From PALSA-505 sp035308365 (GTDB taxonomy: Bacteria > Actinomycetota > Actinomycetes > Streptosporangiales > Streptosporangiaceae), in the NCBI GenBank assembly GCA_035308365.1, contig DATGGU010000046.1:1-38802 (forward strand): a stretch of DNA of 38,802 nucleotides, written 5' to 3'. A program made the translations under genes and the position numbers. The notes below the pieces were generated by a model, which ran no database searches, was not told the DNA's origin, and saw only the letters and a program-made list of their open reading frames with translations. Every line of letters begins with the position of its first letter. The first letter of the stretch is position 1. Below, piece after piece: positions 25,278-32,985 of this stretch.

Positions 25278-25685
25278 TCAGCCGCCGCGCTCCTGGCGGC
25301 GGCGCCAGCGCTCTTCGAGGCGCTCCATGAAACCCTCACCGGCCGGCCGGTTGCGGCCCCGGACCCGGCGGCGCGCCCGGGGCGGCCCGGCCGGCCCAGG
25401 CCCTGGGATGGTCCCGTTCATGTGCCGCCAGCTGGTCAGCGCCCACATGGCACAGGTGAGCATGACCAGGAATCCTGCGACGCCCATCCAGATGTACTTG
25501 GTGACGACCCCCGCCAGCAGCAGGCCCACGCCCAAGAGGAACCCGATGGCCGCCTGGATCATCCGCCGTCGGTAATGCACCCGCGGATCACGCGCGCGGA
25601 CACTCTGCGCGAACTTCGGATCCTCGGCATAAAGCGCCTTCTCGATCTGGTCGAGCATGCGCTGCTCATGCTCAGAAAGCGGCAC
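25278..25685 (-). CDS. DUF3040 membrane protein
   Basis: A 135-aa actinobacterial protein of unknown function. The GTG at 25685 gives the family N-terminus (M)PLSEHEQRMLDQIEKALYAEDPKFA and follows GGGAGG; the frame upstream is not conserved. Two TM helices lie at about 47-64 and 67-85. The C-terminal 45 residues are Pro/Arg-rich and probably cytoplasmic. It converges on the transglutaminase gene with only 12 bp between the stops. DUF3040 genes commonly sit close to dcw or dinB genes in actinomycetes. Confidence 0.92.
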   Translation of the reverse strand: MPLSEHEQRMLDQIEKALYAEDPKFAQSVRARDPRVHYRRRMIQAAIGFLLGVGLLLAGVVTKYIWMGVAGFLVMLTCAMWALTSWRHMNGTIPGPGPAGPPRARRRVRGRNRPAGEGFMERLEERWRRRQERGG

Positions 25686-25874
25686 GGCACCTCCCATGCA
25701 ACAACCTCGCGGGCGAGCCGGGTCGTGCTGCGATCACCTTCACCTCACAGTCGCGGGGTCTGCACCCAGGATACGAGCCTTGGGACGCCTCGTGGAAGGC
25801 CGTACCCGCGTACCAGTTTGGGCATGTGCGCATGGTGCTCACAGAAGGGGTCACGAGGTGGAGGCGGCATCGGT

Positions 25875-27116
25875 TCACCTGGGGCTGGGCGGCTCGCCGG
25901 GCCGCCGGGGCCGGACCCGCTGCTCCGGGTCGTCGGGGACCAGGGTGGCGGGCCGCACCGCGTCCCGCCCGAACCGCCTGGTGATCTCGTCCACCGCCCG
26001 CTCGGCCTCCCGCCAGGGCGATGGCTCCTCGCCGAGCGCGAGCTGGGTGACGGCGGCCGACGCCGGGACCAGGCCGGTGACCCGCACCCCGACCAGGCGC
26101 AACCGGGCCCGGTCAAGACCGGCCGCCGCATACAGCGTGCAGGCGGTCTGGTGGATGGTGCGGGCGACGTCGGTGGGCTCCGGCAGCGTGCGCGACCGGG
26201 TGATCGTGGTGAAGTTGGCCAGCCGCAACTTGACCACGACCGTGCGGGCCACGCAGCCGGCCGCGCGCAGGCTGCGCGCGGTCCGCTCGGACAGCCTGAG
26301 CAGCTCCTTGCGGATCACCACCGGGTCGTCGATGTCGCTGGCGAACGTCTCTTCGGCGCCGATGCTCTTCTCTTCTCGCTGCGGCACCACCGAGCGCTCG
26401 TCCCGGCCCCAGGCCAGGGCGGCCAGATGGGAACCGTGCGCCACGCCGAGTTCGCGCTGCAGCGAGGCGACCGGGGTGTGCGCGATGTCGCCGATGGTGC
26501 GCAGGCCGAGCCGGGCGAGGATCTGCCCGGTCCGCTCCCCCACCCCCCACAGCGCCGACACCGGCAGCGGGTGCAGGAACTCCAGCACCCCGTCGGCCGG
26601 GACGACCAGCATCCCGTCCGGCTTGCACCGTACCGAGGCGATCTTGGCGACGAACTTGCAGTTCGCCACGCCGACCGAGCAGGTGATGTTCTGCTGCTCG
26701 GCGACCTGCTGCCGGATCATCGTGGCGATCGCGGCGGGCCGGCCCACCCGGCGCAGCGCCCCGGAAACATCCAGGAACGCCTCGTCGAGGGCGAGTGGCT
26801 CCACCTTCGGCGTGATCGCCGCGAAGATCGCCATGACCTCCCTGGACACGGCGGCGTAAAGGTCGTGCCGGGGCGGGATGAAGATCGCCTGCGGGCAGAG
26901 CCTGCGCGCCCGCGACACCGGCATGGCCGAATGGACGCCAAAGGCACGGGCCGGGTAGGTGGCGGACAGCACGACGCCCCGGCCGCCGGTGTGACCCACG
27001 ATCACCGGCAGCTTGGCCAGCTCCGGCCGGTCGCGGATCTCCACACTCGCGTAGAAGGCGTCCATGTCGACGTGCAGCACATGGCAGCCCGTGTCATCCA
27101 CGTTCCCGGCGGGCAC
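25875..27116 (-). CDS. dinB: DNA polymerase IV (Y-family)
   Basis: A 413-aa translesion polymerase. Catalytic acidic residues are D17 in HVDMDAF and D111-E112 in LALDEAFLDVSG. The steric-gate position is Tyr22, which normally excludes ribonucleotides. The thumb HhH region (ALWGVGERTGQILARLGLRTIGDIA) and the little-finger domain follow. No clear C-terminal beta-clamp motif (QLxLF type) is visible, and the tail is Arg/Pro-rich. The GTG at 27116 lies 3 nt after the methyltransferase stop, so the two genes are probably co-translated. No LexA box was recognised upstream. Confidence 0.95.
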   Translation of the reverse strand: MPAGNVDDTGCHVLHVDMDAFYASVEIRDRPELAKLPVIVGHTGGRGVVLSATYPARAFGVHSAMPVSRARRLCPQAIFIPPRHDLYAAVSREVMAIFAAITPKVEPLALDEAFLDVSGALRRVGRPAAIATMIRQQVAEQQNITCSVGVANCKFVAKIASVRCKPDGMLVVPADGVLEFLHPLPVSALWGVGERTGQILARLGLRTIGDIAHTPVASLQRELGVAHGSHLAALAWGRDERSVVPQREEKSIGAEETFASDIDDPVVIRKELLRLSERTARSLRAAGCVARTVVVKLRLANFTTITRSRTLPEPTDVARTIHQTACTLYAAAGLDRARLRLVGVRVTGLVPASAAVTQLALGEEPSPWREAERAVDEITRRFGRDAVRPATLVPDDPEQRVRPRRPGEPPSPR

Positions 27117-27119
27117 CGC

Positions 27120-27881
27120 TCACCGGAACCCGAGAAGGTGAAGCTGGGTGGCCATGCCGCGGAAGGCCGGGTGTACCGAGGCCGTTTCCTCCAGGGCGCG
27201 CAGGGCACTGGCCGCCCCCGGGTCGGTGTCCATGAACATGCTGGGCACCAGGTCGGTGAACACCCGGACGCCGTGCCCCGGCCCCGGCCGCAGCCCGGCC
27301 CGCTCGACCAGCTCCGTCACGGCGGGCAGGGTGAACCGGCGCGGCAGCATGCCCTGGTCCTGCGCGGGACCGGTCTGCGTCGCGGCGATCAGCCGCCTGG
27401 CCTCGTCGAACCGCCCGGCCAGCACCCGGTGGATGACGGCGGCGACCGCGCTGGCGGCAAGCACGCTGACCACGCCGCCGGGTCGCAGGATCCCGGCGAT
27501 GGCGGTCATCGCCGCCGCGGGCGACTCGACGTACTCCAGCACGCTGTGGCACAGCACGAGGTCGGCCCCGGTCCCGCCGGTGGCCGCGGCGAGGTCGGAG
27601 ACGTCACCCTGCACGGCCCGCAGCGGCACCCCCGCCTCGGCGGCCCGCCGCTGGGCCGCGGCCAGCGAGTCCGGGCTCGGGTCGACCACGGTCACGCTGT
27701 GCCCGAGGCTGGCCAGCGGAACGGCGAAGCCACCGGTCCCGCCGCCGGCGTCCACGACGTCGAGCACGTCCCGCCCGGCCCGCGTCACCTGCTCCGCCAC
27801 CACGTCCCGCAGCACCTGCCACAACACCCCAGCCCCCGCACCCTGCTGGCGGCCCCACTGCACGCCCAGCTCGCCGGTCAC
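27120..27881 (-). CDS. Class I SAM-dependent methyltransferase
   Basis: A 253-aa protein with a Rossmann-type SAM domain: motif I VVDAGGGTGGFAVPLA (43-58), the acidic residue VDPSPDSL ending strand 2, GDVSDLA, and VLCHSVLEYVESP for motif IV. The C-terminal third (RFTLPAVTELVERAGL) is a typical small-molecule or tRNA methyltransferase ending, and the protein resembles SmtA/CmoM-like enzymes. Substrate is unknown. The GTG start at 27881 follows GGGAGG by 7 bp. It leads into dinB with 3 nt between them and diverges from hisS. Confidence 0.9.
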   Translation of the reverse strand: MTGELGVQWGRQQGAGAGVLWQVLRDVVAEQVTRAGRDVLDVVDAGGGTGGFAVPLASLGHSVTVVDPSPDSLAAAQRRAAEAGVPLRAVQGDVSDLAAATGGTGADLVLCHSVLEYVESPAAAMTAIAGILRPGGVVSVLAASAVAAVIHRVLAGRFDEARRLIAATQTGPAQDQGMLPRRFTLPAVTELVERAGLRPGPGHGVRVFTDLVPSMFMDTDPGAASALRALEETASVHPAFRGMATQLHLLGFR

Positions 27882-27998
27882 GCCATTCCTCCCCCATCGG
27901 GTCGCGACCCTCGCCGGGTCAGCTCAAATCTAGTGCGGCCCACCGGCAGCCGGCGAAACCGATGTGACGTCTTCCGCGCTGTCGGGCAGCATAGGCCC

Positions 27999-29312
27999 AT
28001 GCCAGTGCAGTTCGATCCCCCGTCGGGGACACGTGACTTCCTCGCCGCCGAGCTCGAATCGAGGGAAGCGGCGTTCGCCATCATCAAAGAGGTCTTCGCC
28101 AGCTACGCCTTCGAGCCGCTGCAGACCCCCGCCTTCGAGCGCCTCGATGTGCTCATGGGCAAGTACGGGGAAGAGGGCGACAAGCTCATCTTCAAGATTT
28201 TGCGGCGTGGCGAGCATGAGGCGTCCGGCGAGGCGGACCTGGCACTGCGCTACGACATGACGGTGCCGCTGGCCAGGGTGGCCGCCGCCTACGGCAGCCA
28301 GCTCCCGTCCCCGTACAAGCGGTACACCATCGGCCCGGTGTGGCGCGCCGACCGGCCGGGCAAGGGCCGGTACCGCGAACTCACCCAGTGCGACCTGGAC
28401 ACCCTCGGCTCCCAGTCACCGATGGCCGACGCCGAGGTGCTCTGCGCCGTGTCCGACGTCCTGACCAGGCTGGGCCTGTCCAGCTTCACCGTGCTGCTGA
28501 ACTCCAGGCTGGCCCTGTCCGGCCTGCTGCGCGCGTTCGGTGTGCCCGCGGAGATCGGCACCAGCGTGCTGATCACCCTGGACAAGCTGGACAAGCTGGA
28601 ACCGGCCGAGGTGATCGCCGAACTGGCCGGCCGCGGCCTCCCGGCGGCCACCGCGCAGGCCCTGGCCGGCGCGCTGACCGCGCCGGACGCCACCGGGCAG
28701 GTCCGCGACGCGCTCAAGTCCACCGACGAGGGCGTGTCCGGGCTCGAGGAGATCGACACCGTTCTTGAGCTGGTGCGCAGCCAGGTCCCGGCCGAACGCA
28801 TCGCGTTCACCCCGCGCCTTGTCCGTGGCCTGGCCTACTACACCGGCCCGATCTGGGAGGTGGTGGCGCCGGGCATGCCCGGATCGCTGGCCGGCGGCGG
28901 GCGCTACGACCACCTGATCGAATCGCTTGGCGGCCCGGACGTCCCAGCGACCGGCGGCTCGCTGGGCCTGGAGCGGATCCTCGGCCTGCGCGCGGCGGCC
29001 GCCCAGGAGCAGCGCGGCCGCCTGGACGTGGCGGTCACCGTGATGGACCCCGAACTGGCCACGGCCAGCTTCGGCTTCGCCGCCGCCGCCCGGTCGGCGG
29101 GAGCCAGGGCCAGCGTCTACCTCGGCTCGTCCGGCAAGCTGGGCAGGCAGCTCAAGTGGGCCAGCGACAGCGGTGCCCGGTTCTGCCTGATCTACGGCCG
29201 CGCCGAGCAGGCGGCCGGCTCGGTCATCATCCGCGACATGACGACCGGCGAGCAGACCACGGTCCCGTCCGCCGAACTCACCGACCGCCTGTCCCGAACG
29301 CGATACTGGTGA
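27999..29312 (+). CDS. hisS: Histidyl-tRNA synthetase
   Basis: A 437-aa class II aminoacyl-tRNA synthetase. Motif 2 lies around 107-131 (GPVWRADRPGKGRYRE), the histidine-specific loop is LVRGLAYYTG (274-283), GGGRYDHL is at 299-306, and the C-terminal anticodon-binding domain runs from about 330. A very long open frame extends upstream, but conservation begins at the ATG at 27999 (MPVQFDPPSGTRDFL). No good Shine-Dalgarno is visible, so initiation may be weak or leaderless. It is the first gene of a three-gene operon with a basic small protein and a SET-domain protein. Confidence 0.97.
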   Translation: MPVQFDPPSGTRDFLAAELESREAAFAIIKEVFASYAFEPLQTPAFERLDVLMGKYGEEGDKLIFKILRRGEHEASGEADLALRYDMTVPLARVAAAYGSQLPSPYKRYTIGPVWRADRPGKGRYRELTQCDLDTLGSQSPMADAEVLCAVSDVLTRLGLSSFTVLLNSRLALSGLLRAFGVPAEIGTSVLITLDKLDKLEPAEVIAELAGRGLPAATAQALAGALTAPDATGQVRDALKSTDEGVSGLEEIDTVLELVRSQVPAERIAFTPRLVRGLAYYTGPIWEVVAPGMPGSLAGGGRYDHLIESLGGPDVPATGGSLGLERILGLRAAAAQEQRGRLDVAVTVMDPELATASFGFAAAARSAGARASVYLGSSGKLGRQLKWASDSGARFCLIYGRAEQAAGSVIIRDMTTGEQTTVPSAELTDRLSRTRYW

Positions 29313-29313
29313 C

Positions 29314-29694
29314 ATGCCTGGCATGAAGATCACGCTCAGCGCGGCGATGCGGGCCAGGGACGTGTCGCTGCCGAGCGCCGAGGACATGGCCGAAGCCGAG
29401 GGTGCGGACCGGGCCACGGCCGGTCAGCAGCAGGGCACAGCCAAGCCAACGGCGGACACGGGCACCACAACCAGCAATCCTCCCGGCAGGCGCCGCGGGC
29501 CACGGTCACGGGGCGGCAAGCCGGCGCCGCAGGCCGACCCGGGGCCGCCGCAAGCCACGCCGCCGGCTGCCGAGCCCACCCAGGCAACAGCACAGCCGGC
29601 ACAGGAGGCAAGCATCCCGGACAACAGCCCGCCGGCTGGCCCGCGCCGGCCGCGGCGGCGCAGATCCCGCACCAGGCGGGGTCAACGGCGGTGA
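29314..29694 (+). CDS. Small basic, disordered protein of unknown function
   Basis: A 126-aa protein I do not recognise. The first 30 residues (MPGMKITLSAAMRARDVSLP and a short acidic helix) look ordered. The rest is low-complexity Ala/Pro/Thr/Gln with three Arg-rich blocks (RRRGPRSRGG, RRPRRRRSRTRR and the end GQRR), reminiscent of nucleic-acid-binding tails. It starts one base after the hisS stop, and its stop overlaps the GTG of the SET gene (GTGA), so all three are probably co-translated. A nucleic-acid or ribosome partner, or a substrate for the SET enzyme, is possible but untested. The coding call rests on tight coupling and clean framing. Confidence 0.72.
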   Translation: MPGMKITLSAAMRARDVSLPSAEDMAEAEGADRATAGQQQGTAKPTADTGTTTSNPPGRRRGPRSRGGKPAPQADPGPPQATPPAAEPTQATAQPAQEASIPDNSPPAGPRRPRRRRSRTRRGQRR

Positions 29695-30203
29695 TCGTTT
29701 CCAGCTATATCTCGCCCAAGGCGGTCAAGGGGCGGCCGAGCGGTATCGCGGGGCGCGGGCTGATGGCCGCCGAGCCGATCGCCCGCGACGAGGTGGTGGC
29801 CATCAAGGGCGGCCACATCGTGGACACCGCGACCCTGCACAGGCTGCCGGAAAAGCTGCAGAACTCCGACGTGCAGATCGCCGGCGGGTTCCACCTCGCC
29901 GCGCTCGACGAGTCAGAGTATGAGCCGGTCATGCTCTTTATCAACCATTCGTGCGAGCCGAACGTCGGCTTCGCCGGGAACGTCGTCCTGGTCGCGATGC
30001 GTGACATCGCCGCCGGCGAGGAACTGACCACCGACTACGCGCTGTTCGACGACAACGACGACGAGATGCGGTGCGGCTGCGGCGCGCCGTCCTGCCGCCG
30101 GGTGATCGGCGGCCGGGACTGGCGCAGGCCGGAGTTGCAGCGCAGATACGGCGGGTACTTCTCCAGCTATCTGCTCCGCCGGTTCACTCCTGGTCAGGGA
30201 TAG
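29691..30203 (+). CDS. SET-domain protein lysine methyltransferase
   Basis: A 170-aa stand-alone SET protein. GIAGRGLMA near 18-26 is the SAM-binding opening, NHSCEPN (85-91) the pseudoknot motif, and EELTTDY (110-116) the second motif with the catalytic Tyr. CGC at 128-130 and C135 form a post-SET zinc cluster. All key elements are intact, so activity is plausible. SET proteins are much less common in bacteria than in eukaryotes. The GTG start overlaps the upstream stop (GTGA). The 3' end overlaps the convergent secreted-protein gene by 10 bp. The target is unknown; the Arg/Lys-rich neighbour, ribosomal proteins or histone-like proteins are candidates. Confidence 0.92.
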   Translation: MIVSSYISPKAVKGRPSGIAGRGLMAAEPIARDEVVAIKGGHIVDTATLHRLPEKLQNSDVQIAGGFHLAALDESEYEPVMLFINHSCEPNVGFAGNVVLVAMRDIAAGEELTTDYALFDDNDDEMRCGCGAPSCRRVIGGRDWRRPELQRRYGGYFSSYLLRRFTPGQG

Positions 30204-31612
30204 GGCAGGTAGCAGATCCCGGAGTGGCCTGGCCGCAGGCCGCAGTACTGGGAGCCGTAACGGTTGCTGCTGGCGATCCACAGGCCCTTGCCGGTGAGCA
30301 GCATGTCGTCCGCGTTCGCCCGGGACATGGTGTACATCGGCTTGCCGTCCTTCTTGAGCAGCGGCATCCCCGTGCTCGCCGACAGGCCTGCCATCCCGGC
30401 GTCGGGTATCGCGCCGGGACCGGCGGACTTGCAGCCGTCGGGGTCGTAGGCGTACTTCGGGTGCCCGGCGACGTAGACAGCGTTGTTGTTCGCCGCCACC
30501 GAGTACAGCGAGTAGCACCCGGTATAGGTGATCCAGTTGTCGAACACCTTCGTCTGGGTCGCCGGCCAGGACGACGTCGCGTCGCACAGCCCCTGGCGCG
30601 GGCCACTGGCCGACAGATTGTACGGGTGGTACCCGGTATCGGCGAGATAGATCGTCTGATCGTTGGGCGACCAGGCCGCGGACCGGACGTAGAAGGCTTC
30701 GTTGAAGTAGCACTGGTAGGGGTAGCCGTTCGGGAGGTTTCCCGCGCTGCCGTCCCATTGTGGCGACGTCCAGCCGGTCACCGTGGCCGGGTCGGTGGCC
30801 AGGTTGAGCATGAAGATCTGCTGCCTGGGCTGGCCGCCCACCGAGGTGAAGTCGCCCTCGACCAGGTCCAGCGTGCGCCCGTGGCTGACCTGCTGGTTGT
30901 AGATGGACGAGCCGGTGCCGGTCGTGCACTTGCTGCCTTTGCAGTAGTGGTAGAAGCCGGAGATCTTCAGGTCGAGGAAGTGGTCGTCATGGCCGGTCGC
31001 CGGGCTCACGCTGGCGAAGTACGGGTCCCGTTCGCTTCCGTTGATCCACTTGAAATACCCGCCGACCAGCAGGTGTCCCTTGACGACGGCCAGCGTCTCG
31101 ACCTGGTTGCTGGTGCTGTGCCCGAATCCGGCCGCCAGCGCGCCGGTCGAGGTGCTGATCTCGGCGAGGTTGTGCGCTGAGTCGCCGTTCACGGTGGTGA
31201 ACATCCCGCCGATGTAGGCGTCGGCGCAGTTGGTCCCGTCGAAGGCGATCGAGTTGACGATGCCGTTGACGGCTGGCGCCCAGGACGTCACCGTGTACGG
31301 CGCCGTGGCCTTGAAGCTGAACAGATTCTGCCGGGTGTAGGTCCGCCCGTTCTGCACAATCGTGCTGAAGTCACCGGCCGCGTACATGATCCCGCCGCAC
31401 ATGGCGAGCTGGCGGATCCGTTCCCGCGGGCCGTTGAACTGCAGCGCGGGCGTGCCCGCGGCGGGCGTCGGCGACACCTCACCCTTGGTCAGCGCGGGGG
31501 CGGGGGCAGCCGCGGCGCTCGCGGCCACCGGATACCCGGCGGCGCCAGCGATCAGCACGCTTGTCAGGGCCAGGCCGCCCCATCGGATTTTCCACAGGCC
31601 AACAGGACGCAT
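30194..31612 (-). CDS. Secreted protein with propeller-like repeats
   Basis: A 472-aa protein with a clear signal peptide (basic start, hydrophobic core about 12-32, likely cleavage near ASA-AA at about 34). The mature part has repeated G-x-F/hydrophobic-G blocks such as MYAAGDFSTIVQNG, AYIGGMFTTVNGD, LLVGGYFKWINGS and LVEGDFTSVGGQ, typical of delta-60/beta-propeller-type surface proteins. Several Cys pairs (for example around 210-217 and 305) may form disulfides. The ATG is preceded by GGAGGAAAC. It is a lone gene. The function (surface adhesion, carbohydrate binding) cannot be told. Confidence 0.85.
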   Translation of the reverse strand: MRPVGLWKIRWGGLALTSVLIAGAAGYPVAASAAAAPAPALTKGEVSPTPAAGTPALQFNGPRERIRQLAMCGGIMYAAGDFSTIVQNGRTYTRQNLFSFKATAPYTVTSWAPAVNGIVNSIAFDGTNCADAYIGGMFTTVNGDSAHNLAEISTSTGALAAGFGHSTSNQVETLAVVKGHLLVGGYFKWINGSERDPYFASVSPATGHDDHFLDLKISGFYHYCKGSKCTTGTGSSIYNQQVSHGRTLDLVEGDFTSVGGQPRQQIFMLNLATDPATVTGWTSPQWDGSAGNLPNGYPYQCYFNEAFYVRSAAWSPNDQTIYLADTGYHPYNLSASGPRQGLCDATSSWPATQTKVFDNWITYTGCYSLYSVAANNNAVYVAGHPKYAYDPDGCKSAGPGAIPDAGMAGLSASTGMPLLKKDGKPMYTMSRANADDMLLTGKGLWIASSNRYGSQYCGLRPGHSGICYLPYP

Positions 31613-31788
31613 GTTTCCTCCCCGGCCGGAGAACGCGGGATGGTCCGGTGTCCGCTCATGGCGAGGGTCTGGGCACCGGGCAGGTACTTATATGACGCCA
31701 CAGCCTCGCACGTAGTTCACAGCAGTGCGTAAGGATGCCGTCAAAGCAGGCAAAGCCCGGGTAAACGATACACCGGCCAGGCAACCGG

Positions 31789-32445
31789 TTACCCAGCCGC
31801 TGCCTGATAGGGCTTGGGCTGCCGCAGCAGCCACTGCCAGAACGTCCGGCGCGGCGGGCGCACCCGGATACTCCCGCTGCCGACCGTGCCAGCTACCGTG
31901 ATCCGGAGCGTGACGGGTGCGCCGGCCGCCCAGGGCTCCCGGACCCGCACATCACCGCTGCGGATCACCACGTCGTCGGTGTCGACTGCGATCCCCGGCT
32001 TGGTCACCAGCGTCAGGCTGCCGCTGCGCACCTCGGCGTCGATGTGCAGCGCCGGGCGGGTGATCACCGCCTGGGTGAAGTCCAGATTCACATGGCCGCT
32101 GGTCACCTTCACCTGCATGCGCTGCGGCACGACCCAGGCCCCGTCGCGTTTCACGCCGCCACTGCGGGTGTCGATGCGCACCAGGTCCTTGGCTTCCGGG
32201 ACCGGTCCGCTGATCGCCCCGGTGGCGGCGGGCAGGTCCGCGGTGAGCACCGCCAGCTCGCTGTGCGTGCGCGCGGTCAGCGCCGCCTCCAGCCGCTCGT
32301 CCAGTTCCTCGGCCGTGAGCCTGCCGTCGCCCGCCGCGGTCCGCAGCAGCTCCACAACCCGGTCCCGGTCCTCGTGCGAGGCGCGCAGTTCCGTGGCTCG
32401 CTGTATCTCGTCGCCCGGCCCCCGCACGGGCATCTCATCCGCCAT
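31789..32445 (-). CDS. DUF1707 (SHOCT-like) domain protein
   Basis: A 218-aa cytoplasmic protein. The N-terminal DUF1707 motif RASHEDRDRVVELLRTAAGDGRLTAEELDERLEAAL (about 22-57) is a small helical module common in actinobacteria. It is followed by a beta-rich domain (about 85-200) resembling the DUF4097/adhesin-like beta-helix of putative cell-wall-stress proteins. The tail is basic with WQWLL near the end, possibly membrane-associating. The start is ATG at 32445, since a -10-like TAAAGT lies just 6 bp upstream, suggesting a leaderless transcript. Role unknown. Confidence 0.88.
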   Translation of the reverse strand: MADEMPVRGPGDEIQRATELRASHEDRDRVVELLRTAAGDGRLTAEELDERLEAALTARTHSELAVLTADLPAATGAISGPVPEAKDLVRIDTRSGGVKRDGAWVVPQRMQVKVTSGHVNLDFTQAVITRPALHIDAEVRSGSLTLVTKPGIAVDTDDVVIRSGDVRVREPWAAGAPVTLRITVAGTVGSGSIRVRPPRRTFWQWLLRQPKPYQAAAG

Positions 32446-32451
32446 GGTCAA

Positions 32452-32457
32452 ACTTTA
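32452..32457 (-). promoter_or_regulatory. -10 element for a leaderless DUF1707 transcript
   Basis: TAAAGT on the minus strand lies 6 bp before the ATG at 32445, with no Shine-Dalgarno visible. That spacing would start the RNA at or next to the A of the ATG, the pattern of leaderless mRNAs frequent in actinobacteria. A weak TTCCAG -35 lies about 16 bp further upstream. Confidence 0.45.
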
Positions 32458-32501
32458 CGGCGGCAGCGGCGTCCTGGAATGCTGACCCACTCCGGCTGTG
32501 C

Positions 32502-32972
32502 CTATCCGGACAGTGGCGGAAGCTCGCCGGTCTTCTCGTAATGGGAGATCATCTCGATCCGCCTCACGTGCCGGGATTCACCGGAGAACGGCGTCTCCAC
32601 GAACACCTTGGCGAAGGTGACCGCGTCGGCGACCGGGTACTCCCTGGCGCCCAGGCTCAGCACATTCGCGTTGTTGTGCTGCCTGGCCAGCCGGGCGGTG
32701 TCCTCGGTCCAGGCCAGCGCCGCGCGCACCCCGGGGATCTTGTTGGCGGCTATCTGCTCGCCGTTGCCCGACCCTCCGATGACGATGCCGAGGCTGCCCG
32801 GGTCGGACATGGTGCCCTGCGCCGCCCGCATGACGTACACCGGGTAGTCGTCGCCGTCGTGGTAGCTGCCCGGCCCGCAGTCCACCGGCTCATGCCCGGC
32901 GCTGGTCAGCCATTCGATCAGGGCGGCCTTCAGCTCGAACCCTGCGTGATCAGATCCCAGATAGACGCGCAC
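32502..32972 (-). CDS. rpiB: Ribose-5-phosphate isomerase B
   Basis: A 156-aa RpiB/LacAB-family isomerase interconverting ribose 5-phosphate and ribulose 5-phosphate. It begins VRVYLGSDHAGFELK, and the active-site segment is GGSGNGEQIAANK. Enterobacterial RpiB uses a Cys here, while the mycobacterial type has this GGSGNGE form with a Glu as the proposed base, so this is the actinobacterial subtype. RQHNNANVLSLGAR is also conserved. The GTG at 32972 was chosen by homology; the open frame upstream overlaps the aldehyde dehydrogenase gene. It starts 13 bp after that stop. Confidence 0.93.
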   Translation of the reverse strand: MRVYLGSDHAGFELKAALIEWLTSAGHEPVDCGPGSYHDGDDYPVYVMRAAQGTMSDPGSLGIVIGGSGNGEQIAANKIPGVRAALAWTEDTARLARQHNNANVLSLGAREYPVADAVTFAKVFVETPFSGESRHVRRIEMISHYEKTGELPPLSG

Positions 32973-32985
32973 GCAGGCCAGTCTG

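Noticed and set aside
22895..25330. Second plus-strand frame of 811 codons over the transglutaminase
   Set aside because: Arg/Pro/Gly-rich frame-shifted shadow of the transglutaminase gene.
25422..27998. 860-codon N-terminal extension of hisS
   Set aside because: It runs antisense through dinB and the methyltransferase; histidyl-tRNA synthetase conservation begins at 27999.
31640..31780. ECF-type or extended -10 promoter for the secreted protein
   Set aside because: CATATAAG is present, but no spacing to a -35 element fits well enough to call it.
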